A DNA stretch of 64,000 bases from Burkholderia latens (GTDB lineage Bacteria > Pseudomonadota > Gammaproteobacteria > Burkholderiales > Burkholderiaceae). The first letter of the stretch is position 1. Every line of letters begins with the position of its first letter. Under the pieces are notes generated by a model that did no database searches, was not told where the DNA came from, and saw only the letters and a program-made list of their open reading frames with translations. Below are positions 29,444 to 42,168 of the stretch, one piece after another. The stretch covers positions 2,294,001 to 2,358,000 of the forward strand of contig NZ_CP013435.1 of NCBI RefSeq assembly GCF_001718795.1, given 5' to 3'. The position numbers and the translations under genes are program-made.

Positions 29444-30232
29444 TTACTGCATGAACCAGCCGTGGCTGACGACGAACGACTGCCCCGTGAGCGCGGCACT
29501 CGGGAACGCCGACAGAAACAGCACCGTCTGCGCGACGTCCTGCACCGTCGTGAACACGCCGTCGACCGTGTTGCCCAGCATCACCTTCTTCACCACTTCG
29601 TCTTCGCTGATCCCGAGTTCCTTCGCCTGCTCCGGAATCTGCTTGTCCACCAGCGGCGTGCGCACGAAACCCGGACACACGACGTGCGAGCGCACGTTGT
29701 GCTTCGCGCCTTCCTTCGCCAGCACGCGCGCGAGGCCCAGCAGCCCGTGCTTGGCCGTCACGTATGCCGACTTCAGCGGCGATGCTTCGTGCGAGTGCAC
29801 CGAACCCATGTAGATCACGACGCTGCCGCGGTCGTCCTTGTACATGTGCTTGAGCGCGGCCTTCGTCGTCAGGAACGCGCCGTCGACGTGGATCGCCTGC
29901 ATCTTCTTCCAGTCGGCGAACGAATAGTTCTCGATCGGATTGACGATCTGAATGCCGGCGTTCGACACGAGGATGTCGACCGAGCCGAACGTCTCGGCGA
30001 CTTTATCGATGCCGCTGTTCACCGCCTCTTCGCTGGTCACGTCCATCGCGACGCCGATCGCCTTGCCGCCTGCCTTGTTGATCTCGTCGGCCACCGCATT
30101 CGCGCCGTCCTGGTTCAGGTCGGCGATCGCGACTGCCGCGCCCGCCTTCGCCAGCTCCAGTGCGATTTCCTTGCCGATGCCGCTTGCGGCGCCCGTGACG
30201 ACTGCGGTCTTGCCGCCCAGATCTGCTGCCAT
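29444..30232 (-). CDS. bdhA: 3-hydroxybutyrate dehydrogenase
   Basis: This short-chain dehydrogenase/reductase interconverts D-3-hydroxybutyrate and acetoacetate with NAD, part of polyhydroxybutyrate turnover. The 262-residue protein has the cofactor motif TGAASGIG (14-20), NAG at 91-93, and the catalytic Ser144, Tyr157 and Lys161. The substrate-specific stretch [15 protein letters not shown] and the ending [18 protein letters not shown] tail identify the 3-hydroxybutyrate subgroup rather than a generic reductase. An AAGGAG site precedes the ATG at 30232. It is convergent with tyrB and divergent from an aldo/keto reductase. Confidence 0.92.
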   Translation of the reverse strand: MAADLGGKTAVVTGAASGIGKEIALELAKAGAAVAIADLNQDGANAVADEINKAGGKAIGVAMDVTSEEAVNSGIDKVAETFGSVDILVSNAGIQIVNPIENYSFADWKKMQAIHVDGAFLTTKAALKHMYKDDRGSVVIYMGSVHSHEASPLKSAYVTAKHGLLGLARVLAKEGAKHNVRSHVVCPGFVRTPLVDKQIPEQAKELGISEDEVVKKVMLGNTVDGVFTTVQDVAQTVLFLSAFPSAALTGQSFVVSHGWFMQ

Positions 30233-30388
30233 GTCCGTCTCCTTGCGTTATCCGATCGAAAAAGCATATCCCGCCGCATTCGTCCCGTGAGCATGCTGGC
30301 GGGCCAGCCGCTATTGTGCACGATCAGCCCCGCCGACCGTTCGCAAAACGTCTAAGCTTAAGATCGTTCCGAATCTCGGGAGATGCGC

Positions 30389-31360
30389 ATGCACTATCGA
30401 AGGCTTGGCCGCTCGGGCCTGCAGATCAGCGAGCTATCGCTTGGCTCGTGGGTCACTTACGGCAACCAGGTCGACCAGCGTGTCGCGCGCGAATGCCTTG
30501 CTGCGGCACGGGACGCCGGCGTCAATTTTTTCGACAACGCCGAGGTCTATGCAGGTGGTAAATCCGAGGAAATCATGGGCCACGCGCTCAAGTCGCTCGG
30601 ATGGCCGCGCATCAGCTACATCGTGTCGACAAAATTCTTCTGGGGACTCGCAGAAGCGCCGAACCAGTACCACACGCTGAACCGGAAATATCTGCTCAAC
30701 GCGATCGATGGCTCGCTGCGCCGGCTGCAACTCGACTACGTCGACCTCGTCTATTGTCATCGGCCGGATCCCAACACCCCGATAGAGGAAACCGTTTGGG
30801 CGATGAGCGACATGATCGCGCGCGGCAAGGCGCTGTATTGGGGCACGTCCGAATGGAGTGCCGACGAGATTCGCGCCGCGTACGAAATCACCGAGCGGCA
30901 TCATCTACACAAGCCGGTGGTCGAGCAGCCGCAGTACAACCTGTTCCATCGTACAAGGGTGGAGCAGGAATACGCGCGGCTCTATGACGATTACGGGCTT
31001 GGCCTGACGACGTGGAGCCCGCTGGCATCGGGGCTACTCACCGGCAAGTACCGCAACGGCGTTCCACCCGGCAGCCGCGCCGAACTGCCCGGCTACGACT
31101 GGCTCCGCGACCGGCTCACGGATCCGGCCAGCAACGACGCGGTCGAGCGTATCGGCGCGATCGCGGCCGACCTCGACTGCAGCACGGCCCAGCTCGCGAT
31201 CGCGTGGGTGCTCGCGAATCCGCGCGTGAGTTCGGTGATTACGGGCGCATCGCGTGTCGAGCAAATCGGCGACAACATGCGAGCGGTCGACGTCGCCGCG
31301 AAGCTGACGCCAGAGATCATGCAGCGCATCGCTGAGGCCGTCGGCGATGCATACGAGTAA
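30389..31360 (+). CDS. Aldo/keto reductase (Kv-beta-like group)
   Basis: The 323-residue NADPH-dependent oxidoreductase keeps the family tetrad Asp49, Tyr54, Lys82 and His124 ([23 protein letters not shown]). The length and the motif [10 protein letters not shown] resemble the voltage-gated potassium channel beta-subunit-like group that includes YghZ. The physiological carbonyl substrate is unknown. I favour the ATG at 30389 because the GGGAG ribosome site is then spaced normally; an ATG at 30383 touches it. It is divergent from bdhA. Confidence 0.9.
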   Translation: MHYRRLGRSGLQISELSLGSWVTYGNQVDQRVARECLAAARDAGVNFFDNAEVYAGGKSEEIMGHALKSLGWPRISYIVSTKFFWGLAEAPNQYHTLNRKYLLNAIDGSLRRLQLDYVDLVYCHRPDPNTPIEETVWAMSDMIARGKALYWGTSEWSADEIRAAYEITERHHLHKPVVEQPQYNLFHRTRVEQEYARLYDDYGLGLTTWSPLASGLLTGKYRNGVPPGSRAELPGYDWLRDRLTDPASNDAVERIGAIAADLDCSTAQLAIAWVLANPRVSSVITGASRVEQIGDNMRAVDVAAKLTPEIMQRIAEAVGDAYE

Positions 31361-31471
31361 GGCGGCTCACGGCCACTCGCGTACAATACGCGACCGCATC
31401 GGCGCCCGGCCTGACGGCCGCGCTCGATCGTCCGTCTTCATCGATTCACCTTTCGTTTCAGGCAGTCAGCC

Positions 31472-32317
31472 ATGCTCAGTTATCGTCACGGTTTTCACGC
31501 AGGCAACCACGCGGACGTGCTCAAGCACACCGTCGTCGTCCAACTGCTGCGCTACCTGAACAAGAAGGACAAGTCGTACTGGTACATCGACACGCACGCC
31601 GGTGCCGGTGTGTATTCGCTGCGCGACGGCTACGCGGCCAAGACGGGCGAGTTCGACACGGGCATCGGCCCGCTATGGAACGACAAGAGTCTGCCCGAAG
31701 CACTCGGCGATTACATCGACGAAGTGCGCGCGCTGAACGATGACGGCGAACTGCACTACTATCCGGGATCGCCGTATCTCGCGTGGCGCTTGATGCGCGA
31801 ACAGGATCGGATGCGTCTGTTCGAGATGCACACGACCGAAATCGACGTGTTGCGTCACAACTTTCGCGATGCGGGGCGACGCGCGATGATCTTCGCCGGT
31901 GACGGCTTCGAAGGCATAAAGGCGCTACTGCCGCCGCCGCCGCGACGCGCGCTCGTGCTGATCGATCCGTCTTACGAGGACAAGAAGGACTACGCCCGCA
32001 CGGTGACGTGCGTGACGGAATGCCTGAAGCGCTTCGCGACCGGCTGTTATGCGATCTGGTATCCGCAGGTCGCCCGAGTGGAATCTCAGCGTTTTCCGGA
32101 ACAGCTCAAGCGACTGCAGCCAAATAATTGGCTGCATTTGACGTTGACGGTATCGAACCCGCCCGCGGATGGGCTCGGCCTTTACGGGAGCGGGATGTTC
32201 ATCCTGAATCCGCCGTACACGCTCGCACAGAGCATGAAAGAGGTGCTGCCCTATCTGGTGGAGCGCCTGGGGCGGGATAGTGGCGCTCGGTGCGAGATCG
32301 AGCACCGAGCGAACTGA
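31472..32317 (+). CDS. rlmJ: 23S rRNA (adenine(2030)-N(6))-methyltransferase
   Basis: RlmJ methylates A2030 of 23S rRNA using S-adenosylmethionine. The 281-residue product has the family's N-terminal MLSYRHGFHAGNHADVLKH, the SAM-binding DTHAGAGVYSL (about 40-50) and the catalytic motif DPSY at 165-168, where many relatives have DPPY. The C-terminal GSGMFILNPPYTL also fits. It is monocistronic. A TACAAT at 31382-31387 may be its -10 element. It is not in the rRNA operon but lies about 2 kb from it. Confidence 0.94.
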   Translation: MLSYRHGFHAGNHADVLKHTVVVQLLRYLNKKDKSYWYIDTHAGAGVYSLRDGYAAKTGEFDTGIGPLWNDKSLPEALGDYIDEVRALNDDGELHYYPGSPYLAWRLMREQDRMRLFEMHTTEIDVLRHNFRDAGRRAMIFAGDGFEGIKALLPPPPRRALVLIDPSYEDKKDYARTVTCVTECLKRFATGCYAIWYPQVARVESQRFPEQLKRLQPNNWLHLTLTVSNPPADGLGLYGSGMFILNPPYTLAQSMKEVLPYLVERLGRDSGARCEIEHRAN

Positions 32318-32332
32318 AGGAGACGATTGCCG

Positions 32333-32674
32333 TTACGGCTGCGGACGCGCGGTCGGTCGGTGCTGATTGGCCGGTGACGCGCTCCAGCCCGGCACATCGA
32401 TGTACGGCGCGACAAACAGCGGCACCGAAGAATTGGTCCCTTGGCCGGCCGTCGTTCGCAAGCCGGCGGGTTCGACGATCGGTTCGGACGAAAACGGAGC
32501 CGTTTGCAACACCAACCCGCCTTGGCCGTCCTGGACGCCCCGCTGCGTATCGAGAATCAGCGGCCGGGACGAAGTCGCGGCAACAGCCGCGACGCCATGA
32601 ACGAGCACCGCGGCGCCCAACAACAGACGCGCGCGGGAAACGTGACGCACATCGAGACGCAAGCGCATGATCAT
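32333..32674 (-). CDS. Small exported protein of unknown function
   Basis: The 113-residue product starts MIMRLRLDV and has a signal peptide with hydrophobic core RLLLGAAVLVHGVAAVAA, cleaved near residue 28. The mature part is Pro/Gln/Thr rich, low in predicted structure and ends NQHRPTARPQP. I chose the start at 32674 because CCGGAAG lies five bases upstream; an ATG at 32668 is also possible. No family is recognised. It converges on rlmJ and follows the DUF3563 terminator. Confidence 0.6.
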   Translation of the reverse strand: MIMRLRLDVRHVSRARLLLGAAVLVHGVAAVAATSSRPLILDTQRGVQDGQGGLVLQTAPFSSEPIVEPAGLRTTAGQGTNSSVPLFVAPYIDVPGWSASPANQHRPTARPQP

Positions 32675-32741
32675 ATTCTTCCGGTTGAAAAGCAGGTCCA
32701 TACCATAGCGCCGCGCCAACGATTTCGCCAGATCCATCGCA

Positions 32742-32777
32742 CAAAAAAACAAAGCCCCGTCAATACGGGGCTTGCTT
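32742..32777 (-). terminator. Rho-independent terminator after the DUF3563 gene
   Basis: On the - strand, AAGCCCCGT and ACGGGGCTT form a nine-pair stem with a four-base loop followed by TTGTTTTTTT. It lies about 40 bases after the stop of the small gene at 32816. Confidence 0.88.
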
Positions 32778-32815
32778 TTCGTTCGGCGCCACGTTGCGCC
32801 TGACGGCGGCAGTAT

Positions 32816-32962
32816 TTACAGCGAGTAGCCGTTTGCTTCGAGCGAGCGAATGCGGCTCTCGAGCTGGACGATGTCCGACGACGATGCAAGGTAGGCCTCG
32901 CGGCGCTCACGTTCTGCGGATTCGAACCAGTTGCTCAGCTTTTCGACGATGTAGGCGATCAT
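32816..32962 (-). CDS. DUF3563 family small protein
   Basis: A 48-codon frame with a good ribosome site (GGAG six bases upstream) encodes MIAYIVEKLSNWFESAERER followed by a helical REAYLASSSDIVQLESRIRSLE stretch. The WFESAERxRREAYLAxxxD pattern is that of DUF3563, a family of very small Burkholderia-type proteins of unknown function. The whole protein looks like one or two amphipathic helices. It has its own terminator, so it is an independent, probably well expressed gene. Its size makes it easy to miss in automatic annotation. Confidence 0.85.
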   Translation of the reverse strand: MIAYIVEKLSNWFESAERERREAYLASSSDIVQLESRIRSLEANGYSL

Positions 32963-33081
32963 GATGTTCTCCAAGGAAGGGGGACCCCTGGCGAATCGAG
33001 ATTCAGGGATTTCCCGTATAGGGTTATCCCGAATTATAGCGATGCCACACCAAGATGCCAGTGAAATGCTTGCATGGAGAG

Positions 33082-33098
33082 CATTCCAGATTGGAATG
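33082..33098. promoter_or_regulatory. Palindromic operator-like site between cueR and DUF3563
   Basis: CATTCC and GGAATG are exact inverted arms around a five-base centre. The site lies 120 bases upstream of the DUF3563 start and 80 bases after the cueR stop. It has no T-run, so it is not a terminator. It may bind a regulator of the small gene; no factor can be named. Confidence 0.35.
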
Positions 33099-33177
33099 GA
33101 TTCTGAAGCATTGCGTATAAACCGTTGATCTTGCTAGGTTTCAGCTCGCCGCTTGTTTTGGAGCCCGAGGGCTTGCA

Positions 33178-33582
33178 CTAATCTGGGTCATCGTTAGGTG
33201 CAGCCAGACGCGCCAAAATTGGGCATTCGGGGCGGCTGTCCCCGTGACAGTGCGCTGCGAGATCGGCCAGCGTGTCCCGCATGTCGCTCAACTCCGCAAT
33301 GCGTTTATCCAGCTCGGCGACGTGCTCAAGGGCGATCGATTTCACCTCGGCGCTGGCTCGAGAGCGATCCTGCCACAGGGTCAGCAGCTTACGGATATCC
33401 TCGACGAGAAAACCGAGCCGGCGGGCTTGGCGGATGAAACGCAAAATATGGATCTCGTCCGTGCCGTAGATCCGGTATCCGGCATCGCTCCGCTTGCTCG
33501 GTGCAAGGAGGCCGACCTCTTCGTAGTACCGTATCATTTTTGCGCTGACGCCGGATTCGCGCGATGCGTCCCCGATATTCAT
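33178..33582 (-). CDS. cueR: MerR-family copper-responsive regulator CueR
   Basis: CueR senses Cu(I) and activates copper-export genes by untwisting a long-spacer promoter. The 134-residue product has the MerR helix-turn-helix at 1-40, a long dimer helix, and the Cu(I) ligands Cys112 and Cys120 (CHGDSRPEC). Ser77, typical of monovalent-metal sensors, is also present. The start at 33582 (MNIGDASRESG) is the family's. The usual divergent copA partner is absent: upstream is only an unassigned fragment and then the rRNA operon. Confidence 0.92.
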   Translation of the reverse strand: MNIGDASRESGVSAKMIRYYEEVGLLAPSKRSDAGYRIYGTDEIHILRFIRQARRLGFLVEDIRKLLTLWQDRSRASAEVKSIALEHVAELDKRIAELSDMRDTLADLAAHCHGDSRPECPILARLAAPNDDPD

Positions 33583-33599
33583 TCCCGACCCTCTCTCGA

Positions 33600-33872
33600 T
33601 CAATCATTGGCGCGAACGCAGATATCGCCACCGACTAGCGGCGCGACAAACCGATCGTAGCAAATCGCGGGGTTCACTTCCGGGATGTCGTAGGGGACGT
33701 GTGCCACGGCAATCGGAATTGGCGAAGCATTGGTGAAAGCCGGATCGACCGACCTGCCGTCGGGACGGTAAAGCGATCCGCACTGATGATGGATCTTGCG
33801 GTGGCGCGGCCCGCAGGCGCCCGCGGGCTGCCAGCGCCTCTCACGCTGCCATTTCCGCCGCCGCAAATGCAA
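33600..33872 (-). pseudogene. Unassigned open frame between cueR and the rRNA terminator, possibly a gene remnant
   Basis: A 90-codon frame ends 17 bases before cueR. Its last 55 or so residues (from about SLYRPDGRSVDPAFT to GGDICVRAND) have a plausible protein-like composition. The first third is Arg/Trp rich and overlaps the edge of the rRNA terminator, which is unlike a real N-terminus. I recognise no family. It may be the 3' end of a gene cut by rearrangement at the rRNA locus, a short genuine gene with a later start, or chance. Confidence 0.25.
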
Positions 33873-33900
33873 AAACCCCCGCCTGTTCGGGCGGGGGTTT
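33871..33900 (-). terminator. rRNA operon terminator
   Basis: On the - strand, AAACCCCCGCC and GGCGGGGGTTTTT form a strong G+C stem with a short loop and T-run, 13 bases past the 5S gene. Confidence 0.9.
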
Positions 33901-33912
33901 CTGGCTTAGGGA

Positions 33913-34027
33913 GCCTGACGATTACCTACTTTCACACGGGAATCCGCACTATCATCGGCGTAGAGTCGTTTCACGGTCCTGTTCGGGATGGGAAGGGGTG
34001 GGACCGACTCGCTATGGTCATCAGGCA
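33913..34027 (-). rRNA. rrf: 5S ribosomal RNA
   Basis: Read on the - strand, the gene runs from TGCCTGATGACCATAGCGAG to the pairing CGTCAGGC end, about 115 bases, with the conserved CCCATCCCGAACAGG and GTAGGTAATCG parts. The 5' and 3' ends are complementary as expected. It is the last gene of the operon, 127 bases after 23S. Ends are accurate to a few bases. Confidence 0.95.
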
Positions 34028-34154
34028 AAGAGGGTTGTCCTGCTGGCATGGCCAACAGAACCAATCTGGGAAGAAGCAGTAATTTTAGGTTGTGTGTATC
34101 ACACACGAGAATCCAACCGTCCGACGCGCTCTGTAGCGCGAAACAGACTTGTTA

Positions 34155-37036
<2,882 letters not shown>

Positions 37037-37111
37037 CTATAACGAGTCTGTCTCGTTACAGGTTGAGTTCTCGCGTTGTGCCGTATTCCAAGTTGATGTC
37101 GACCAGAGTTG

Positions 37112-37127
37112 GCGCTTTAGCGCTTAC
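37112..37127. repeat. Inverted copy of the rRNA spacer repeat near the 23S 5' end
   Basis: The 16 bases GCGCTTTAGCGCTTAC are the exact reverse complement of a segment of the spacer repeat at 37547-37576, and differ by one base from the repeat at 37390. In the pre-rRNA it could therefore pair with either upstream copy. Confidence 0.7.
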
Positions 37128-37389
37128 TCTGGCCCCACTCCCGTAGGGAGCCGAACATGAAGTTCGAATCATCTTGAGATACATCGATACAATCACAACC
37201 CGGATAGTTTTCACGTCCATCTCAAAGACGCTTCCGCTATCCAAATTACTTACTTCTTCCAGATTGTTAAAGAACGACAGCCGATACTTTCGTACCGCTC
37301 TGACTGGCTCAATCGCCAATGAGTAATGTTCGATTCGTTCTCTCGAACTCCATCAAACATTATCCATTGGGCTCCCTTCGGGAGTGAGA

Positions 37390-37419
37390 TGCTCGTAAGC
37401 GCTGAAGCGCTAACGATCA
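37390..37419. repeat. Spacer direct repeat, copy 1 (between 23S and tRNA-Ala)
   Basis: A 30-base segment, core GTAAGCGCTGAAGCGCTAAC, recurs with one difference at 37547-37576. The two copies flank tRNA-Ala. Confidence 0.8.
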
Positions 37420-37426
37420 TCGCAAT

Positions 37427-37502
37427 TGGTGGAGGCAGACGGGATCGAACCGACGACCCCCTGCTTGCAAAGCAGGTGCTCTCCCAGCTGAGCTATGCCC
37501 CC
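37427..37502 (-). tRNA. tRNA-Ala (anticodon TGC)
   Basis: The 76-base gene on the - strand starts GGGGGCATAGCTCAGCTGGG, has anticodon loop TTTGCAA (anticodon TGC) and a TTCGATCCCGTC T-arm, and ends with encoded CCA. It sits in the 16S-23S spacer next to tRNA-Ile, the standard arrangement. Confidence 0.97.
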
Positions 37503-37546
37503 ATGAGTACAGATTTGCCTCAGGTACTACAGCCATCGGCATGGGC

Positions 37547-37576
37547 TGCTCGTAAGCGCTAAAGCGCTAACGATCA
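37547..37576. repeat. Spacer direct repeat, copy 2 (between tRNA-Ala and tRNA-Ile)
   Basis: The same 30-base element as at 37390-37419 with one change (core GTAAGCGCTAAAGCGCTAAC). It lies 44 bases beyond tRNA-Ala. Confidence 0.8.
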
Positions 37577-37592
37577 CCGACACGTCAGACAA

Positions 37593-37669
37593 TGGTGGGT
37601 CTGGTTGGATTCGAACCAACGACCCCCGCCTTATCAAGACGGTGCTCTAACCGACTGAGCTACAGACCC
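37593..37669 (-). tRNA. tRNA-Ile (anticodon GAT)
   Basis: The 77-base gene on the - strand starts GGGTCTGTAGCTCAGTCGG, has anticodon loop TTGATAA (GAT) and T-arm GGTTCGAATCC, and ends with encoded CCA. It is the first tRNA after 16S in the operon. Confidence 0.97.
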
Positions 37670-37731
37670 CTGAGTCTGTCTTTAATTTACAGCCGATAAG
37701 CGTGAGCGCTCAACTTTGCGAGAAGCTCTGG

Positions 37732-39264
<1,533 letters not shown>

Positions 39265-39438
39265 AAACCTGTTACTGTTTTCGGTTCCGTTAAGAACCGG
39301 TCGCTCACTCAAAGCTGACAGGAATATGAATCACTTCATAAACCTGACTTACTTTAGTGTGAGACTCTTGATACTTTCGCTTTCTGATCCGAGGATCAGC
39401 TCGCTGCCATCAAGCGCCCACACTTATCGGCTGTTAAT

Positions 39439-39450
39439 TTTTAAAGAGCA
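39439..39450 (-). promoter_or_regulatory. boxA antitermination element of the rRNA leader
   Basis: On the - strand the leader reads TGCTCTTTAAAAAT, the classic boxA that recruits NusB/S10 and the antitermination complex. It lies about 185 bases before 16S and 70 after the promoter. Confidence 0.85.
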
Positions 39451-39510
39451 TTCCTGCGAGGAACTTCGCGTTTCCCGGCAGCGCTGCGTTTTCAGCAGCA
39501 GAGAAGCGAG

Positions 39511-39539
39511 ATTATGAACCGCCTTTCTTCGCTCGTCAA
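39511..39539 (-). promoter_or_regulatory. rRNA operon promoter (sigma-70 type)
   Basis: On the - strand TTGACG (39539-39534) and CATAAT (39516-39511) are separated by 17 bases, a near-consensus promoter. It is placed 250 bases before 16S and upstream of boxA. The region beyond about 39540 would hold UP elements or further promoters. Confidence 0.85.
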
Positions 39540-39829
39540 CAACTTTCTGAACTGCTTCGTTGCGACCGCGAGGGGTTCAGCTTCGTGTGCCCAGGGCCGC
39601 TACCGCTGACCCAATCGCACCGCTTCCCTTCTTCTCCCGCGCCGCGTTTCCGTTAGCGCGAAAGAGGCGTGATTCTAGGCATCGTTCAGCGATCGCGCAA
39701 GGGGTTCGGCGGATTTATTTCGCCCCCCGTCCAGACGACCTTCCAGCCATGCCCGAGCACGAGAGCGCTTATGGTGCAAAGAACGGACTAGAATGTGAGG
39801 TTCTTCGCCTCTTTCTATACGTATTTAAT
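39540..39829. other. Region between the rRNA promoter and the DUF2863 gene
   Basis: No separate gene is supported. The stretch should contain upstream activating sequence for the rRNA promoter and the promoter of the divergent DUF2863 gene. An open frame runs in from 39560 in phase with DUF2863, but its translation is atypical and lacks the conserved N-terminus, so I treat it as untranslated. Confidence 0.4.
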
Positions 39830-41047
39830 ATGCGCCAGCGAATCGCCAAACGCCTCCCCCCCGACGCCGACAAACTGGTCGGCCTGTCGCTTGCGCTCTT
39901 CGCCTCCGGCAGCCGCATTGAGGATCGCTTCTGGGAAGCGAAGCTCGATGCGCTGCTCGCCAAGATCGTTCGCAACGGCAACCAGACGACGCTCGACGCG
40001 GCACTCGATCATCTGCAGCAGAATCATCCCGATGCATATGGCGCGCTCGCCGACATGGCCGAGACGCACAGCGAATCGATGGTGATCGATCACGAAGGCC
40101 AGCCGTACGATGCACTGCTGGTCGCCGTCCCCGTTCTTGCATGGACGCGCTACATGATCCCGTCCGGTCCGCTGAAAGGCGACGTCGCGGACGCGCTGCG
40201 TGCTCATCTGCACGCGCATGTGCTGGCATCCGGGACGCTCGTGGGACTCGCGCCGTTCCTGTACAGCATCGATCAGTTGCCGCGACACCACGTCGAGACC
40301 TACCGGCTCGCCCAGCAACTCGCGCATGCAGCCGTCGGCCAGCACGCGGCCAAGCTGAGCTTCGGCGACCTGCCCGAGACTTCGCCGATTCTGGCCGATC
40401 CGCGCTTCCTGCTCGCCGTCGTCGCCGCCCCCGCCGGCGCACCGCTGTTCCGTTGGCAGGAAGAAGAGCACGGCAACCGGATCGAACGCGGCCAATGCCT
40501 GGAACAATGGACTGCCCAGGGCGGCCCGAATCTGTCGGTCGCACTCCCGGGCTGCGAGTTCGAATGCCTGCTTCCGGACGCGTACTACTCCGCTTGCCGT
40601 GATGCGGACGAGCGAATCCGTCCGCACACAGTCCGAACGGCCATCCGTTATCTTTTCGACACACTTGGTGCAGCGCCGCAGGAACTGCGTGCTGTGGTTG
40701 CCGGCTTCGGCGAACGACGGATCGACGAGTATCGCGTCGGCTTCACGCGACGCGCCAGCAACGACGTGATCTATGGAGTCGTGTGGCCGCTCTACGGCCG
40801 CGAAAACGGCGACGTGGCGATCGACAGCGCGACGCTCGAAGGCGAGGCGCCGATCGACGGGCCGCTCGAAGAAATCGTGAGTTTGCTGAAGGAATGCGGC
40901 GTAACGGACGTCCGGCGGCACGCCGGACGCTTCGAACCCGAATATTGCGACGACTGCGGCGTGCCGCTCTATGCGGATCCGCTCGGCGAAATCGTCCACG
41001 CCGAAATGCCGGAAGACGCGTCGCCCGCGCAACCGCACTTCCACTGA
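39830..41047 (+). CDS. DUF2863 family protein
   Basis: The 405-residue product belongs to DUF2863, a cytosolic family found in Burkholderiales with no known activity. The conserved N-terminus LPPDADKLVGLSLALFASGSRIEDRFWE follows the chosen ATG at 39830. A CxxC pair near the C-terminus (YCDDCGVPLYADPLGEIVHAEMPE) suggests a small metal-binding knuckle. There is no signal peptide or membrane helix. It is divergent from the rRNA operon and has its own terminator. Confidence 0.82.
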   Translation: MRQRIAKRLPPDADKLVGLSLALFASGSRIEDRFWEAKLDALLAKIVRNGNQTTLDAALDHLQQNHPDAYGALADMAETHSESMVIDHEGQPYDALLVAVPVLAWTRYMIPSGPLKGDVADALRAHLHAHVLASGTLVGLAPFLYSIDQLPRHHVETYRLAQQLAHAAVGQHAAKLSFGDLPETSPILADPRFLLAVVAAPAGAPLFRWQEEEHGNRIERGQCLEQWTAQGGPNLSVALPGCEFECLLPDAYYSACRDADERIRPHTVRTAIRYLFDTLGAAPQELRAVVAGFGERRIDEYRVGFTRRASNDVIYGVVWPLYGRENGDVAIDSATLEGEAPIDGPLEEIVSLLKECGVTDVRRHAGRFEPEYCDDCGVPLYADPLGEIVHAEMPEDASPAQPHFH

Positions 41048-41081
41048 CCGCGTCGCAGGCCAGCATGGCCTGCCCCGCCCG

Positions 41082-41118
41082 AAGCCGCTCCCGGTTCCAG
41101 CCGGAGCGGCTTTTTTTT
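41082..41118 (+). terminator. Rho-independent terminator after the DUF2863 gene
   Basis: AGCCGCTCC and GGAGCGGCT flank an 11-base loop and are followed by eight T, 35 bases after the stop. Confidence 0.9.
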
Positions 41119-41256
41119 CGTCGATCGCACCATCCGCCGACATTTCAGACTTTTCCTAAGCCTTTCAGCCAAGCAGACATCGTGTAAGGTTTTTGTCATT
41201 ATCGGACTGAAGGCATGCCGACGGCAGCTCAATGATTCATCTTAAGGAGGTTGAAT

Positions 41257-42093
41257 ATGCGGTTCCTGGTGCTGAATTCAGACGCCGAACGGCGTGACGG
41301 ACTGAAAGCCCTGCTGCGGCAGATCGACCGTCACGCCAGCATCAACGATGCGCCCGACGGCTTCCAGGCGCGCCGGCTGCTGCGCACCCAGCGTTTCGAT
41401 CTGGTCGCGATCAACTGGCCGGACGTCGGCAGGCTGAGCGAAGTCCAGGCGCTGTCCAGCGCGTGCTCGCCGACTCCCACCGCGGTACTGATCGACGAGT
41501 CCACGCCGCAAGCCATCCAGCGCTTCTACAACTATGGCGTCGCGGGCGTGATCCCGCATTCCACGCGGCCGCATCTGATCGTGCGGGCACTCGAAATCGT
41601 GCTGCTCGGCGGCCACTACATCCCGCCGATCGCGCTGAGCCTACTGCCGTCCGCCGCCGCGGCGCGCAACGACGCCCATTTCCAGAAACTGGCCGGATCC
41701 CTGCCACGCAGGCCGCCCGTCGGCCTGCTATCGCCGCGGCAGGCGCAAATCATGCGTTTCGTTCACATGGGCAGCACCAACAAGATGATTGCGCGAACGC
41801 TCGGAATCAGCGAAGGCACCGTGAAGATCCATCTCGCCAGCATCTTCCAGCAACTCGGCGCGGCAAATCGCGCCGCCGCGGTCGCGATCTACAACGGCTG
41901 GTTGTCGCCGCATCTCGAGGTGCTTCTGGCCAACCGCGATCGCGCCAGCAAACCGGCCATCGGGGAGCGCGGCCCGGTTCCGCTGCGCGCGCAACGGAGA
42001 GAGCGTGCGTATCCGTTGCCCGCGGCAAACGCCGGTACCCGCGACTTGCCGCTCGCGGCCGAGCCGCCGGCACGGTTTCGGCGCGAGCGCTAG
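41257..42093 (+). CDS. LuxR-family regulator with degenerate receiver domain
   Basis: The 278-residue protein has a response-regulator-like N-terminal domain (about 1-120) and a LuxR-type helix-turn-helix (about 158-220: LSPRQAQIMRFVHMGSTNKMIARTLGISEGTVKIHLASIFQQLG). The expected phosphorylation aspartate is Asn53 (FDLVAINWPDV), the acidic pair near the start is reduced to one Asp9, and the conserved lysine is His in GVIPHS. It is therefore a pseudo-receiver that probably does not respond to a kinase. An excellent AAGGAGG site precedes the ATG at 41257. No histidine kinase is nearby. Targets are unknown; a CbiM-like permease follows 75 bases downstream. Confidence 0.85.
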   Translation: MRFLVLNSDAERRDGLKALLRQIDRHASINDAPDGFQARRLLRTQRFDLVAINWPDVGRLSEVQALSSACSPTPTAVLIDESTPQAIQRFYNYGVAGVIPHSTRPHLIVRALEIVLLGGHYIPPIALSLLPSAAAARNDAHFQKLAGSLPRRPPVGLLSPRQAQIMRFVHMGSTNKMIARTLGISEGTVKIHLASIFQQLGAANRAAAVAIYNGWLSPHLEVLLANRDRASKPAIGERGPVPLRAQRRERAYPLPAANAGTRDLPLAAEPPARFRRER

Positions 42094-42168
42094 TCGGACA
42101 GTCTCGATATTGCGACGCTCGGAATGTGCGGATTCCCACCTTTGATCCTCAACGAGTAATATGAACGC

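Noticed and set aside
39560..39829. Upstream extension of the DUF2863 gene
   Set aside because: The in-phase frame is open, but its translation is unlike the family and the conserved N-terminus begins at 39830.
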